Origin: Macrococcoides goetzii | Lineage (GTDB): Bacteria > Bacillota > Bacilli > Staphylococcales > Staphylococcaceae | Assembly: GCF_002742385.2 (NCBI RefSeq) | Contig: NZ_MJBI02000001.1 | Coordinates: 744,001-808,000, forward strand | DNA: 64,000 nucleotides | Direction: 5' to 3' | Shown here: piece after piece, positions 10,463 to 21,030 of the stretch | Numbering within the stretch: the first letter of the stretch is position 1 | How the letters are laid out: each line of letters opens with the position of its first letter | Notes under the pieces: model-generated | Told to the model about the DNA's origin: nothing | What the model saw: only the letters and a program-made list of their open reading frames with translations | Databases searched by the model: none | Program-made: the position numbers and the translations under genes

Positions 10463-11134
10463 TTATGCAGCTTTTTTAGTATTTGATTTTTGTGGTGCTT
10501 TTACTTTTTCACCATTCTCTTCATATAACTTTGCTTTAAAAATCATGCGTTCACTAAAAAGCATACGCTGTGGATCATAATTATCACACGTGATTAATGT
10601 AAGTTCCTGTAGTGCGTTTTTCTTTTCATCTAGCACACCAACTTGTGTTGGTTTTACGTTAAAGATTTTATAGATGCGATACTTTTTAATTCCATCACGT
10701 GACTGCAGAATGACAGTATCTCCAACTTTGGCACGATCTAAATAATTGAATCGTATGCCTGCACCTTCCACTCTATGTCCAGCGATTGCTACATTTTGTT
10801 CAGATAGCTTTTCTCCTTCTTCCACAAGAGACACACCATTCTTCAAATTCTTTTGTGTTGCTGGTCCTTTAAGTAGCGGTTCATTAATTTTAGCTGCCGG
10901 TACCTTTAAGTACCCTAACATATTTGCCTTTAATTTTAATTTATCAGGTTCAGTCTTCGTAATCCATTTTTCCAATTCATTTACTTTAGGTTTATCTTCA
11001 TTTTTTTCATATGCAGTAATAATCTTTTCGTTTACAATTTCAGTGTAATACTCACGGATATTCTGCCAGAAAAACATAACCAATGCTGCTACAATACAAA
11101 GTACGCCAATAATTCTCAGTAATATTCTTCCCAT
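10463..11134 (-). CDS. srtA: Class A sortase (SrtA-like)
   Basis: A membrane-anchored transpeptidase (223 aa) that links LPXTG-type surface proteins to the cell wall. One N-terminal membrane anchor spans about residues 4-23. The catalytic triad is visible as His120 in IAGHR, Cys183 in LTLITCDNY and Arg196 in SERMIF, near the positions I recall for S. aureus SrtA (120, 184, 197). Three in-frame starts exist (TTG 11152, ATG 11137, ATG 11134); AAGGAG is 6 nt before the ATG at 11134, so it is chosen. The start overlaps no gene and sits 10 nt after recG. In S. aureus srtA lies elsewhere, so this position is unusual. Confidence 0.9.
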   Translation of the reverse strand: MGRILLRIIGVLCIVAALVMFFWQNIREYYTEIVNEKIITAYEKNEDKPKVNELEKWITKTEPDKLKLKANMLGYLKVPAAKINEPLLKGPATQKNLKNGVSLVEEGEKLSEQNVAIAGHRVEGAGIRFNYLDRAKVGDTVILQSRDGIKKYRIYKIFNVKPTQVGVLDEKKNALQELTLITCDNYDPQRMLFSERMIFKAKLYEENGEKVKAPQKSNTKKAA

Positions 11135-11144
11135 CATGTGCTCC

Positions 11145-13184
11145 TTAATCAATTTCTTGTGAATGTATCTCGTCGGTTAATCGTTGTTTTAAAAACGATA
11201 ATTCAGGTGAATCAATCATTCCGCTTAAAATAATTTCACTTGCTTCATCTCTTGCTACTTCTAACATTCTATAGTCTTCTACAATATTTGCAACTTTAAA
11301 ATCTGGCAAACCACTTTGTTTCACCCCAAAGAAGTCACCTGGGCCACGCATTTCCAGATCTTTTTCACTTAGAATAAAGCCATCTGTCGTCTGAGTCATT
11401 ATTTGAAGACGTTCGATACCCGTTTCAGTTTCTGGATTACCTACTAGTATACAATAACTTTGATGACTACTTCTACCTACACGGCCTCTTAATTGATGTA
11501 ATGTTGATAATCCAAATCGCTCTGCATCATAGATAATCATCATTGTAGCGTTCGGAACATTTACACCTACTTCAACAACAGTAGTTGATACGAGAACATC
11601 AATTTCATGAGTGGCAAATTGCTGCATAATGCTATCTTTCTCTTCAGCTTTCATCTTACCATGCATGAGACCTACACGGTCTTTTCCAAAAATAGCTTGA
11701 TAAGCCATATATATTTCAGTAGCATTCTTGACATCCAGATGCTCAGAAGCTTCAATGAGTGGGCATATAACATATACTTGATGCCCAATCTCTATCTGCC
11801 TTTTTGTTTTCTCATAGACAGTGTCTATTGCTTCATGTTTTGCCCATTCAGTAATAATCGGTTTTCTACCTTTAGGCATTTGTTTGATTGTAGATACATC
11901 AAGTTGACCGAAAACAGAAATTGCTAAAGTTCGTGGAATAGGTGTCGCTGTCATGAATAGTACGTTAGCATTTTCACCTTTTTCGCGTAATAACTTCCTT
12001 TGATTCACGCCGAAACGATGCTGTTCATCTGTAATAACGAGGCCAAGATGATGAAAATTTACCGGATCACTAATGAGTGCATGTGTACCAACTAAAACAT
12101 CTATCTCACCTAAAGCTAATTGTTCAAGAATAATATTTCGACGTTTCCCTTTTATGGATGATGTTAATAGCGCAACATTAACCGTCTCACCGTATAATTC
12201 ACTTAAACTTTCAGCATGTTGCTCTGCTAAAATTTCAGTTGGAACCATCAATGCACTTTGTAAACCGCTTGTTTTAAGTGCATACATTGCTATTGCTGCA
12301 ACAACCGTCTTTCCTGAACCAACATCTCCCTGCAATAACCGATTCATTCGCATCGGTGATTTTAAATCACGGAATATTTCATTGACAACTTGTTTTTGAG
12401 CGTCAGTCAGTTCAAATGGCAACGTTTGAATAAATGTTTTGACGTCATCTATATTATAATGAATATCACTATTGCTTGATTGATGTTCCTTAAGATGCAG
12501 CATTCGCATCTTTAACTGAAACAATAATAATTCACAGAAAGCAAATGTTCGCTTAGCCTGTATAAGACGCTCATGTGATCCTGGGAAATGAAGTTCAGCG
12601 ACTGCTTCTTTAAAATCCCAAAGTTTATATTTTTGTTTTAAATAATCCGGTAAAAATGGCGGCAAATCAGTTGTTAATAATGCATTATGCAATATTTTCT
12701 GAAAAGTAGCGCGTTTAATCAGCCCTTTAAGACTATATTGTGGGACAAGATCATCATTTTGGTTGGCCTCTGATATTTTCTTAAAACCAGTACCTTGTAT
12801 AATTTGTTTACCTCTCATCCACTTACCGGTTATTTTTACTTGTTCACCGACGACAACCTGCGGCTTAATATATAGCTGATTAAAATATTCTACACGCACT
12901 GCAACATTATCAACCATGATATGAAAAGATACTTTAGATTTTTTTCTGCCGAAATGTGCAACAGTTGCCTGAGAATAAATTTCTCCGGCAACTGTTATCT
13001 TCTCACCATCCATAGCGTCATGAATATTAATAATTGTTTCATCATTGTAACGATATGGTAAATATAATAATAAACTTTCCATATCATATATATTTAATGT
13101 ATTTAAATGTTCAAGTGTTTTTGGTCCAACACCTTTTAATGTAGCAATCGACTGTTCTTTAATGAGTTGTTGTTTTGCTTCCAA
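11145..13184 (-). CDS. recG: ATP-dependent DNA helicase RecG
   Basis: Branch-migration helicase (679 aa) that remodels stalled forks and Holliday junctions. An N-terminal wedge/OB domain is followed by two helicase domains with Walker [13 protein letters not shown] box (ITDEQHRFG), [10 protein letters not shown] and the C-terminal LRGRVGRS. The start appears to be TTG at 13184, with AAGGAAAG about 7 nt upstream, inside the 3' end of sdaAA (26-nt overlap). No better ATG is found near it, and the first residues align with the expected N-terminus. Confidence 0.96.
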   Translation of the reverse strand: MEAKQQLIKEQSIATLKGVGPKTLEHLNTLNIYDMESLLLYLPYRYNDETIINIHDAMDGEKITVAGEIYSQATVAHFGRKKSKVSFHIMVDNVAVRVEYFNQLYIKPQVVVGEQVKITGKWMRGKQIIQGTGFKKISEANQNDDLVPQYSLKGLIKRATFQKILHNALLTTDLPPFLPDYLKQKYKLWDFKEAVAELHFPGSHERLIQAKRTFAFCELLLFQLKMRMLHLKEHQSSNSDIHYNIDDVKTFIQTLPFELTDAQKQVVNEIFRDLKSPMRMNRLLQGDVGSGKTVVAAIAMYALKTSGLQSALMVPTEILAEQHAESLSELYGETVNVALLTSSIKGKRRNIILEQLALGEIDVLVGTHALISDPVNFHHLGLVITDEQHRFGVNQRKLLREKGENANVLFMTATPIPRTLAISVFGQLDVSTIKQMPKGRKPIITEWAKHEAIDTVYEKTKRQIEIGHQVYVICPLIEASEHLDVKNATEIYMAYQAIFGKDRVGLMHGKMKAEEKDSIMQQFATHEIDVLVSTTVVEVGVNVPNATMMIIYDAERFGLSTLHQLRGRVGRSSHQSYCILVGNPETETGIERLQIMTQTTDGFILSEKDLEMRGPGDFFGVKQSGLPDFKVANIVEDYRMLEVARDEASEIILSGMIDSPELSFLKQRLTDEIHSQEID

Positions 13185-14043
13185 AAATTCTTTCCTTCAT
13201 TTCCTGGCCAGTCTTAGTGCCTGCAAGACCACCTCTACCAGTCTCACGTAATGCACTCGGCATTGTTTGTCCAATTTTGTACATCGCTTCAATTACTTCG
13301 TCTGTAGGAATTCTACTCTCTACACCTGCTAAAGCCATATCTGCTGAAACGATAGCATTTGATGCACCCGCTGCATTACGTTTGACACAAGGCACTTCTA
13401 CAAGACCTGCAACTGGATCGCAAACAAGTCCTAACATATTTTTTAGACAGATACTAAATGCATGCGCACTCATTTCAGGTGTTCCACCAGCCATTTCAAC
13501 AATCGCAGCAGCTGCCATTGCAGCAGCACTACCTACTTCAGCTTGACAACCGCCTGCAGCTCCAGAAATCGATGCGTTATTAGCCACAATAAATCCAAAT
13601 GCACCAGTAGTAAATAAAAACTCAATCATCTGTTCACGCGTCGGATTCAGTCTCGTCTTCATAGCAAACAATGTACCCGGAACAACACCGGCACTACCAG
13701 CAGTTGGTGTGGCACAGATTAAACCCATAGCAGCATTGACTTCATTAGTTGCGACAGCTTTACTTACAGCATCCAGTAATGTTTCACCGCTTAATGTATT
13801 GCCACGCGCTATATATTCACGTAATTTTACAGCATCCATTCCTGTAAGACCTGTCGGACTTTTTACACCATTTAAACCTCTTTCAACAGCTTGCTCCATT
13901 ACCACGAGATTACGTTCCATCTTTGCAAATACTTCTTCACGTGACGCACGAGATACTTCCATTTCTTGACGTATCATCGCTTCTGATATAGCAATATTTT
14001 CAGTTTTACATAGTTCTATTAATGCTTCTACACTATTAAACAT
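13159..14043 (-). CDS. sdaAA: L-serine dehydratase, alpha subunit
   Basis: Together with SdaAB this iron-sulfur enzyme deaminates L-serine to pyruvate and ammonia (294 aa). Three conserved cysteines that fit cluster ligands are visible in [18 protein letters not shown] and VPCVKRN, along with the glycine-rich segment [14 protein letters not shown]. It is 10 nt after sdaAB and overlaps recG. The pyruvate formed would feed the pyruvate dehydrogenase encoded at 54679-59486. Confidence 0.95.
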   Translation of the reverse strand: MFNSVEALIELCKTENIAISEAMIRQEMEVSRASREEVFAKMERNLVVMEQAVERGLNGVKSPTGLTGMDAVKLREYIARGNTLSGETLLDAVSKAVATNEVNAAMGLICATPTAGSAGVVPGTLFAMKTRLNPTREQMIEFLFTTGAFGFIVANNASISGAAGGCQAEVGSAAAMAAAAIVEMAGGTPEMSAHAFSICLKNMLGLVCDPVAGLVEVPCVKRNAAGASNAIVSADMALAGVESRIPTDEVIEAMYKIGQTMPSALRETGRGGLAGTKTGQEMKERIFGSKTTTH

Positions 14044-14053
14044 ATTATCCCCC

Positions 14054-14719
14054 TTAAGCTTCAGACATTAAAGTAACAGTAGATATGCCATTACATTGTC
14101 TAATTTCTTCTATAATTCTTTCGTCAATTAAATCATCAAGTTCACAAGTCATTAAAGCAATTTCACCTTTGTTTTTACGTGATACCTGCATTTGACCAAC
14201 ATTTATCCTGTTTGCCCCAAGTATTTGTGTCACATTTGCAATTGTACCAAATGAATCCTGATGGAAAACAAGTAATGCCGGATAATTACCTGAAATCGTA
14301 ATCGGGAAGCCGTTTAATGCAACAATTTCAATTTTACCACCACCGATAGAAATACCTTCTATCGTTAATTCTTTATCTCCATCTTTCATATGGATGACTG
14401 CAGTATTCGGATGGCTTTTCTCTTCATCCTGCTCAATAAATGTTACGTTTAAACCAGATTGTTTAGCAAGTTCAAGACTTTCAGGAATACGACTGTCATC
14501 TGTATCAAAGCCAAGTAATCCTGCAACTAATGCAACATCCGTTCCATGTCCTTTATATGTTTCCATAAACGAACCATATAAATAGATGTCAGCTTGAGCA
14601 GGTGTTCCACCAAATAAATCTCTTGCAACCAGACCGATTCTAACAGCCCCCGCAGTATGTGATGAAGATGGTCCAACCATTATCGGACCAATAATATCAA
14701 AAACACTTCTATATTTCAT
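14054..14719 (-). CDS. sdaAB: L-serine dehydratase, beta subunit
   Basis: The partner subunit of the iron-sulfur L-serine dehydratase (221 aa). The motif GPSSSHTAGAVRIG is near the N-terminus, and the C-terminal ~75 residues form an ACT-type ligand-binding domain (DSFGTIANVTQILG). The frame has ATGs at 14725 and 14719. GGGG is only 2 nt from the first but 8 nt from the second, so 14719 is taken as the start. The gene is set off from fakA by a terminator. Confidence 0.94.
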   Translation of the reverse strand: MKYRSVFDIIGPIMVGPSSSHTAGAVRIGLVARDLFGGTPAQADIYLYGSFMETYKGHGTDVALVAGLLGFDTDDSRIPESLELAKQSGLNVTFIEQDEEKSHPNTAVIHMKDGDKELTIEGISIGGGKIEIVALNGFPITISGNYPALLVFHQDSFGTIANVTQILGANRINVGQMQVSRKNKGEIALMTCELDDLIDERIIEEIRQCNGISTVTLMSEA

Positions 14720-14773
14720 TTCCATTTCCCCTTTAAATTATATTCATGAATATTTAATACTTCATTATTGTGA

Positions 14774-14825
14774 AAAATCCGAACAAACTAATCATCCGCA
14801 TGGATAAATAAGCTGCTCGGATTTT
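14774..14825 (-). terminator. Terminator after fakA
   Basis: AAAATCCGA (14774-14782) pairs with TCGGATTTT (14817-14825), and a second small stem, ATCC/GGAT, sits inside the loop. On the minus strand the stem ends in GGATTTTT. It lies just past the fakA stop and before sdaAB. Confidence 0.75.
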
Positions 14826-14840
14826 ATTTTACAATATGAT

Positions 14841-16481
14841 TTATTCTACAGCGAACATAAAGCTGTAAATCGGTTGTTTACCATCCTGAACTTCAACTTC
14901 AACATCATCATAATGTTCTTCTAAGAACGACTCAATCGCCTGAACATCTGCGTCAGAAGCATCTGCTCCTTTTATAACAGTAACAATTTCTGAGTCTTCA
15001 TCTAGCATAGATTTTAATAATTCAATACACACTTTTTGTTGATCTTTATCAGATACCGTAATTTTACTTTCATTGATACCCATGAAAGCATCTTTTTCTA
15101 TGTTCACACCATCTATTGAAGTATCTCTTACCGCATAAGTTACTGAACCAGATTTAACATTAGACAGTGCATCTGTCATATTTTGTGCATTTTCTTCAAT
15201 TGAAGCATCAGAATTATATGATAACATTGCTGTTAAACCTTGTGGTATCGTTTTTGAGGGTACAACTTTTACAGGAATATCTGTAACTTGAGCTGCTTGT
15301 TCAGCGGCCATGATGATATTCTTATTATTCGGTAAAACGATTGCTTCTTTACATCCGCTTTTCTCAATAATCTTAACGATATCCTCAGTCGATGGATTCA
15401 TTGTTTGTCCACCACTGATCACATGTGTTGCACCGATTGATTTAAACAGTTCAGTAATACCGTCACCCATAGAAATAGTAATAATTGCTTTTTCTACTTT
15501 AGCTGTTTCTTCCTGACGTATACCACGTTTACGCAACACTTCTCTATGTTGTTCTCGCATATTTTCAATCTTGATCTTAATAATTTCACCATACTGACTA
15601 CCATATGTTAACGCTTCACCAGGTGTTTCTGAATGGACATGCGTTTTTACGATTTCTTCATCAGAGATTACCAGTAATGAATCGCCGAATTCTGCCATAT
15701 CGTTTCTGAAATCATCTTCATTAAATGGTTTCATTCCTGGTTTGAAGCGTACCATAAATTCTGTACAGAAGCCAGGAACGATGTCTTCTGTCTTTACAAC
15801 ATCACCAAAGTCATGATCATCATTAATAAAGTCATCATCCACTTTACGGGCAACAGGTGCCGCAATCGCTTCACCTTTCATCACACTTAAAAATCCTTCA
15901 TAAACATACATTAATCCCTGACCACCACTATCTACAACGCCAACTTCTTTAAGGACTGGTAATAAATCAGGTGTACGTTGCAATGATGCATTACCTGCAC
16001 GAACTACTTCTTCCATAACAGCGATGCAATCGTCCGTTTCTTCAGCAACTTTCATTGCACCTTCACTTGCTTCACGCGCAACTGTTAAGATTGTACCTTC
16101 AACAGGTTTCATTACTGCTTTATAAGCAGTTTTCACACCCGCTTTAAATGCTTTAGCAAATTTCTTCGCATCGATTTCTTCATCTTGTTCGATATATTTT
16201 GAGAAGCCACGGAATAACTGAGAAAGAATTACACCTGAGTTTCCACGTGCTCCCATAAGTAAACCTTTAGAAAATGCGATCCCAACATTACCAATATGTG
16301 ATTCAATATGTGCTTCAGTTTCTTGAGCACCTGATGTAATTGATAAATTCATATTTGTTCCTGTGTCACCATCTGGTACCGGGAAGACATTTAATGAATC
16401 TACATAATCTGCATTTTGAGATAAGTTATTTGCTCCTGTGATAATCATTTCAGCAAATAGCTTGCCGTCAATCGTTTTCAT
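14841..16481 (-). CDS. fakA: Fatty acid kinase FakA (DAK/DegV-partner kinase)
   Basis: The ATP-binding kinase subunit (546 aa) that phosphorylates exogenous fatty acids held by FakB proteins, giving acyl-phosphate for PlsX/PlsY. The N-terminal DhaL-like domain has [11 protein letters not shown] and [12 protein letters not shown]; middle and C-terminal domains follow, with [10 protein letters not shown] near residue 360. The frame is open further upstream, but the ATG at 16481 has GGGAGG at 8 nt and gives the family length (about 548 aa in S. aureus). It follows the Asp23-family gene by 13 nt, the standard gene pair. No fakB gene is in the window. Confidence 0.95.
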   Translation of the reverse strand: MKTIDGKLFAEMIITGANNLSQNADYVDSLNVFPVPDGDTGTNMNLSITSGAQETEAHIESHIGNVGIAFSKGLLMGARGNSGVILSQLFRGFSKYIEQDEEIDAKKFAKAFKAGVKTAYKAVMKPVEGTILTVAREASEGAMKVAEETDDCIAVMEEVVRAGNASLQRTPDLLPVLKEVGVVDSGGQGLMYVYEGFLSVMKGEAIAAPVARKVDDDFINDDHDFGDVVKTEDIVPGFCTEFMVRFKPGMKPFNEDDFRNDMAEFGDSLLVISDEEIVKTHVHSETPGEALTYGSQYGEIIKIKIENMREQHREVLRKRGIRQEETAKVEKAIITISMGDGITELFKSIGATHVISGGQTMNPSTEDIVKIIEKSGCKEAIVLPNNKNIIMAAEQAAQVTDIPVKVVPSKTIPQGLTAMLSYNSDASIEENAQNMTDALSNVKSGSVTYAVRDTSIDGVNIEKDAFMGINESKITVSDKDQQKVCIELLKSMLDEDSEIVTVIKGADASDADVQAIESFLEEHYDDVEVEVQDGKQPIYSFMFAVE

Positions 16482-16494
16482 TATATTATCCTCC

Positions 16495-16869
16495 CTATTC
16501 TTCATCGTCCAGTTTAATAACACGTACACCTTGTATATAGATGTTTACTGAATTTACTTTTAAGTTTAATGTTTTTTCTAATGTATATTTAACAGATGAT
16601 TGAACGTTATTTGCAATTTCAGAAATCTTTGTACCGTATGCAACGATGATATACATATCAACATCTAACACACCATCATTATTCGTTACAATGACACCTT
16701 TTGAATAATTATCTCTTCCAACGATATCAGCAATACCGTCTCTTACCTGATGTTTACTCGCCATTCCAATAATGCCATAGCATTCTACTGCAGTCCCACC
16801 TGCAATTGTAGCAATGACATCACTTGAAATATCAATAGAGCCTAATTCATTTGTTATCTCTAACGTCAT
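16495..16869 (-). CDS. Asp23/Gls24 (YloU-like) family protein
   Basis: A small conserved protein (124 aa) of the Asp23/Gls24 family, found immediately upstream of fakA in many Firmicutes. Typical features are the [23 protein letters not shown] start and the alternating strand [13 protein letters not shown]. Its biochemical role is not established; related proteins are linked to envelope stress. A strong AAGGAGG lies 7 nt before the ATG, and a good promoter precedes it. Confidence 0.9.
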   Translation of the reverse strand: MTLEITNELGSIDISSDVIATIAGGTAVECYGIIGMASKHQVRDGIADIVGRDNYSKGVIVTNNDGVLDVDMYIIVAYGTKISEIANNVQSSVKYTLEKTLNLKVNSVNIYIQGVRVIKLDDEE

Positions 16870-16905
16870 AATCCATCCTCCTTATCGTTTTACATTCGTC
16901 ACATT

Positions 16906-16935
16906 ATTATAATCAATAATTTATGATAATTACAA
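16906..16935 (-). promoter_or_regulatory. Promoter of the Asp23-family/fakA operon
   Basis: On the minus strand TTGTAA (16935-16930) and a perfect TATAAT (16911-16906) are 18 nt apart, a sigma-A-type promoter about 37 nt upstream of the start codon. Confidence 0.7.
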
Positions 16936-17033
16936 GAATTCTATTGTATTCTGTGTAATTTATTATAAACGAATAGTAAATCACACACAAAATGACAAAA
17001 TTATACTCAGAAATATAACTTTTTGCTATAATT

Positions 17034-17042
17034 AATTTACTA
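17034..17042 (+). promoter_or_regulatory. Extended -10 promoter of the moxR operon
   Basis: TGCTATAAT is an extended -10 element with a perfect TATAAT core (17037-17042), 27 nt before the moxR start codon. No good -35 is visible, which suits extended -10 promoters. It diverges from the Asp23/fakA promoter. Confidence 0.6.
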
Positions 17043-17068
17043 AATATTCAAAAAATGAGGGAGATAAG

Positions 17069-17968
17069 ATGAACACTATAATACAGGAATGGAAAAAGGG
17101 ATTTATCGGTCATACCAAAAGTTTAAAAATCATCTACTGCGCAATGCTCAGTAAGGGCCATATTTTACTGGAAGGTCCACCAGGTGTCGGAAAAACACAA
17201 CTCGCACATACAATTGCACAATCTTTAGGTCTACAATTTAATCGTATTCAGTTTACGCCTGATGTGTTACCGAGCGATGTTACAGGAATAAAGTTTTTTC
17301 ATCCTGGATCGAAGCAGTTTGAAATTAAATATGGACCTGTATTTACTAATATATTACTTGCCGATGAAATTAACCGTGCGACACCGAAAACACAAAGTAG
17401 TTTGCTCGAAGCAATGCAGGAACATACTGTAACGATTGATGACACAACACACGAGTTATCTGAACCTTTTTTTGTCATCGGTACTCAAAACAATATTGAG
17501 ACAAATCAAGGTACATACCCTTTACCGGAAGCACAATTGGATAGATTTATCGTCAAGATTAACGTAACTTATCCAGATGTTGATGCAGAAAAAAATATAT
17601 TGTTAAAACAATTTGCCAATATACAAAATGTTATGGATAAAGAAACATTATTAGCGTATCAAAAAGAAATTGAAAAGATACATGTCGATGAAGATTTAAC
17701 AACTTATATCGTTCAAATATTGAATGAAACAAGAAATCATCATAATATCACTACAGGATTAAGCACCCGTGCAGGCATTCAAATAAGACAGATGGCACAA
17801 AGCTATGCATATATAAACGATAGAAATTATGTCATACCTGACGATATACAGGCAGTCCTACCTTATGTAGCACTTCATAAAATTCAGTTTAACAGTCAGA
17901 TTAGACATCATAACGAAAAGATTGATTGTCTAAATGAATGTTTAGGAAATATTCATGTTCCATTATAA
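17069..17968 (+). CDS. MoxR-family AAA+ ATPase
   Basis: A cytoplasmic AAA+ ATPase of the MoxR type (299 aa), a class thought to act as chaperones for assembling or activating partner proteins. Walker A is GPPGVGKTQLAH, Walker B is ILLADEINRATPKTQSSLLE, and the sensor region FVIGTQNN is present. GGGAG precedes the ATG. It overlaps the next gene by 14 nt. MoxR followed by a DUF58 protein is a recurring bacterial cassette; the target of this one is unknown. Confidence 0.92.
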   Translation: MNTIIQEWKKGFIGHTKSLKIIYCAMLSKGHILLEGPPGVGKTQLAHTIAQSLGLQFNRIQFTPDVLPSDVTGIKFFHPGSKQFEIKYGPVFTNILLADEINRATPKTQSSLLEAMQEHTVTIDDTTHELSEPFFVIGTQNNIETNQGTYPLPEAQLDRFIVKINVTYPDVDAEKNILLKQFANIQNVMDKETLLAYQKEIEKIHVDEDLTTYIVQILNETRNHHNITTGLSTRAGIQIRQMAQSYAYINDRNYVIPDDIQAVLPYVALHKIQFNSQIRHHNEKIDCLNECLGNIHVPL

Positions 17969-19046
17969 AAATGATATCAACTTAAAGCCTGTATATAACC
18001 TTGCACCAGTCAATGCATTACTAATGCTTGTATTAATTTCTAGTTTATTTTTAAGGTTTTTCATCTTTTCTTATTTTATCGTATTAATCTATATATTGTT
18101 TTTTTTAGATAGACGTTTCGCTTTAAAACACGCCATTTTAATTGAAGATGATCAGCAACACACTTATCCATTCGTTGATTCAATCTTCAATTATAAAGTG
18201 TTCATAACATCGAAATCTCAACAAAAGCTAAAAATTCGCTTTGGGCTGGAACAAAATTATTTCGCAAATCAAAATCGTTCTCAAATAATTGAAACTGAAA
18301 TTTCACCTCACGAAATGACAGTTATTTCTCTACCGATAACAGTCAATAAGCGCGGTAGATTCAAAGTATATATATATGAAGTTGAAGTAGAAGGATTCTT
18401 TAAGTTATTGCGTTATAAAGTAGATCAACCATTTTCTTTATCAACATTATATGCAAGTTACGGCACCTATAATCAAAAAAATATTGAGCACGAGCTGTCA
18501 CTGGATGAAACAGGTCATAAAGTCATAGGTCCTTCTAACGATAAATATAGTAATTTGCCTTATCAATATGACTTGCCTTTCCATCTTATTGACTTTAATG
18601 CATCATTAAAAGCTAATGAGCTGCTCGTTAAACAAACAGAAGTCTATGAAGCAAATCAAATCATGCTTAGCGCAAATGTATTAAGTAATCAGCACATCCA
18701 TCATAAAATCGAAGAAATTCTAAAGTCACTTTCAGATTATGCCTATACTTATTTCGAACAGCACATGTCTTTTTTCATTGCGATTAATATAAAAACGAGC
18801 CTCATTTCAGATGAACCAGTTGTCATTACTATAAAAAACACAGGTGATATGCATGCGATGCATCGGGCAATTGCTGAATTCAATCAGGATAGTTACACTT
18901 TTCAATTCAGTAACCTCGTTGACGAAGTGCTTCATACTCATAAAGTAAACCGATGGATTCATTTCGGGGAAATAAAAGATAGTGATGTTATGAAAATAAA
19001 GCACCATATGATTTATTTTGAGCGAGGTGAAATCGATGCAATATAA
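17955..19046 (+). CDS. DUF58-domain membrane protein
   Basis: A protein of 363 aa with two closely spaced N-terminal membrane helices (about residues 18-50) and a large soluble part. The segment around LPFHLIDFNASLKANELLVKQ is the DUF58 region (usually G-D-x-x-R-x-I-D-W), here weakly conserved, with Phe-Asn replacing the usual Trp-x. DUF58 proteins accompany MoxR ATPases. The gene overlaps both neighbours (14 nt and 11 nt), so the three form one operon. No specific function can be assigned. Confidence 0.85.
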   Translation: MFHYKNDINLKPVYNLAPVNALLMLVLISSLFLRFFIFSYFIVLIYILFFLDRRFALKHAILIEDDQQHTYPFVDSIFNYKVFITSKSQQKLKIRFGLEQNYFANQNRSQIIETEISPHEMTVISLPITVNKRGRFKVYIYEVEVEGFFKLLRYKVDQPFSLSTLYASYGTYNQKNIEHELSLDETGHKVIGPSNDKYSNLPYQYDLPFHLIDFNASLKANELLVKQTEVYEANQIMLSANVLSNQHIHHKIEEILKSLSDYAYTYFEQHMSFFIAINIKTSLISDEPVVITIKNTGDMHAMHRAIAEFNQDSYTFQFSNLVDEVLHTHKVNRWIHFGEIKDSDVMKIKHHMIYFERGEIDAI

Positions 19047-20055
19047 AAATATTTTTAATTATTTTATTTTCTTTATTGCTTTATCACCTTTAACGTTTAT
19101 TCATTCTTCATTTTTTATCGTTCATGTTTTTTTGTTATTGATGCTATATCATACGAAAGATAATGTTTTATTAAGTTTGGGTATATCATTAATCATCGGT
19201 ATCATTGCAAGTATTTATCTTGATGTATCACATTTTTATTTAATGTTATTATACGGTTTAGTTGCATTATATCAGGTAACAAACGACATGCATCTAGCAT
19301 ATTACGTTCAATCATTCTTTGTCGTGCATCTATTGTTATTTCTAAGTTATTATCAACATTTTTTTGTGCTCGCTGCAATCTATGCGGTATGTATGATTTT
19401 CATTTTATTCTTCCCGATATTTAACGATTATAAAAAGATTATTGCTTTATTAAGTATTATGGGCGCAACGTTTATCATCGGAACAGGTTTATTAATAACA
19501 TATCAAACGGTTGTTATGCATATCCCTTCTAATATTTTGAAAAATATTGACTATGAGCCGATGAAAATCAATCCTAGGCAGATTGAAGATATAAAGCAGG
19601 AAGAATCACCTTCAATAGAAACAAAACCGATGAGAAAAATAAAAAAAGAACCTGACAACTTCTTGTGGGTTTATGCATTGGCAACGATAATACTTTCGAT
19701 TATCGCGTTAATACTCTACAAAAGACGAGATGTATTTCAGATACCACAAATCCAACAAGAAAGTAGAAAGATTCAATATGTTCATCAATTTAAAACAGTA
19801 AATTCAGATTACAAACATTTACCTCCTTTTTATATGAAACATCTTAAAAAACTGGAATCACTTTATATTAAAAAGGGCTATCCGATTCAACCGAATAAAA
19901 CGTTTGCTCAAAACTTCAGTCAGATCAATACTGCAAATCCATTAATCGATTTTATCTATGAAATGCGCTACTATCACCTGCAAGATACAAAAGAGAATAG
20001 AAAGCAATTTATCAGTCATATAGAAGCAGTAAAAAATGGATTAATGGATAAATAA
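19036..20055 (+). CDS. Polytopic membrane protein, third gene of the MoxR-DUF58 cassette
   Basis: A 339-aa protein with about six N-terminal membrane helices, a charged linker (about residues 180-215), one more helix (LWVYALATIILSIIALILY) and a C-terminal cytoplasmic tail. The tail (LPPFYMKHLKKLESL to FIYEMRYYHLQ) resembles the DUF4129 end of transglutaminase-type membrane proteins. In many cassettes the third gene also encodes a transglutaminase core between the helices; here that Cys-His-Asp core is absent. The start is the ATG at 19036, preceded by GAGGTG; a TTG at 19018 is less likely. Confidence 0.75.
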   Translation: MQYKNIFNYFIFFIALSPLTFIHSSFFIVHVFLLLMLYHTKDNVLLSLGISLIIGIIASIYLDVSHFYLMLLYGLVALYQVTNDMHLAYYVQSFFVVHLLLFLSYYQHFFVLAAIYAVCMIFILFFPIFNDYKKIIALLSIMGATFIIGTGLLITYQTVVMHIPSNILKNIDYEPMKINPRQIEDIKQEESPSIETKPMRKIKKEPDNFLWVYALATIILSIIALILYKRRDVFQIPQIQQESRKIQYVHQFKTVNSDYKHLPPFYMKHLKKLESLYIKKGYPIQPNKTFAQNFSQINTANPLIDFIYEMRYYHLQDTKENRKQFISHIEAVKNGLMDK

Positions 20056-20143
20056 ATCTTGCAATCAAAAGTCGATTGTGATAAATTGTTATAGTATGTA
20101 AAAGATAAGTGTATCTCTATATTCTATTAAAGGAGGCAAAACA

Positions 20144-20332
20144 ATGGCTAAAGTATGTCATGTTACAGGTCGTAAAGCAGTTTCAGGTAACAACCGTTCT
20201 CACGCAATGAACTACAGCAAACGTCGCTTTGGTGCTAACTTACAAAAAGTTAGAATCTTAGTTGATGGTAAGCCTAAACGTGTATGGGTTTCAGCTCGTG
20301 CATTAAAATCAGGTAAAGTGACTCGCGTTTAA
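20144..20332 (+). CDS. rpmB: 50S ribosomal protein L28
   Basis: A small basic ribosomal protein (62 aa) starting [16 protein letters not shown], the usual L28 N-terminus. The zinc-binding cysteine pairs of some L28 forms are absent: only one Cys (Cys5) is present, as in other Firmicute C-minus forms. AAAGGAGG is 7 nt upstream of the ATG. It is a single gene with its own terminator and converges with thiN. Confidence 0.97.
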   Translation: MAKVCHVTGRKAVSGNNRSHAMNYSKRRFGANLQKVRILVDGKPKRVWVSARALKSGKVTRV

Positions 20333-20348
20333 TTGAATATATAGATAC

Positions 20349-20379
20349 AAAAAAGACCTTTGTGTGAAAGGTCTTTTTT
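20349..20379. terminator. Bidirectional terminator between rpmB and thiN
   Basis: A perfect 13-bp stem AAAAAAGACCTTT/AAAGGTCTTTTTT surrounds the loop GTGTG. The A and T runs at its two ends let it serve both rpmB (plus) and thiN (minus). Confidence 0.93.
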
Positions 20380-20387
20380 TATTTGTC

Positions 20388-21029
20388 TTATTTAGCTTCA
20401 CTACTTTGAATCATATAGACCATACCTTGTTCGACTGTTATTTCTGCTCGGTCCGTTATAAATTCATTGCTTACTGTGCGGGTAAACCCCATTTTTACTT
20501 CTAAACGGTCGGTCTCATATTTTAATCCTTCAATTGTCAGTACTACACCATCATTGACTGGGATAAACGATATATATTTTTTATCTTCGCTTCTTTCAAT
20601 AATATGTGTACCGGTAGATAACACCTGTATTTCATTATATGCATCTACAATAATAAATTCTGTTTCAGATAATAACAAATCCGGATGGACAAGAGTCTGT
20701 AAATTACCTAAAAAGTGATCCAACCTTCCACCTGTTGCCCCATGAATATAAACTTTGTCATATCCTAATCCGTTGGCATATTGTACACCAACTTCAAGAT
20801 CTGTTTCGTTTTTCTCAGATGGCAGATATTCAATATCAATTACTTCTTCAATCCTTAAACGTTCGTCCTCAGACACAGAATCAAAATCACCAAATGCTGC
20901 TATAGGTCGAATACCTGCATCAACAAGCATTATTGTTCCGTAATCAATACCAATCCAATCTTCATCATGATATTTTTCTAAAAGGGAATTTGATACCCCT
21001 AAATGTGTACAAAGTATATGTAAGTCCAT
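20388..21029 (-). CDS. thiN: Thiamine pyrophosphokinase
   Basis: Transfers pyrophosphate from ATP to thiamine, giving thiamine pyrophosphate, the cofactor of the E1 subunits encoded at 47126 and 58380 (213 aa). The N-terminal catalytic part has the aspartates AAFGDFDSVS and the segment EKNETDLEVG; GATGGRLDH is the conserved binding motif. An in-frame GTG at 21038 overlaps the ribosome site; the ATG at 21029, after AGGTG, is preferred. It is the third gene of rsgA-rpe-thiN. Confidence 0.94.
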   Translation of the reverse strand: MDLHILCTHLGVSNSLLEKYHDEDWIGIDYGTIMLVDAGIRPIAAFGDFDSVSEDERLRIEEVIDIEYLPSEKNETDLEVGVQYANGLGYDKVYIHGATGGRLDHFLGNLQTLVHPDLLLSETEFIIVDAYNEIQVLSTGTHIIERSEDKKYISFIPVNDGVVLTIEGLKYETDRLEVKMGFTRTVSNEFITDRAEITVEQGMVYMIQSSEAK

Positions 21030-21030
21030 A

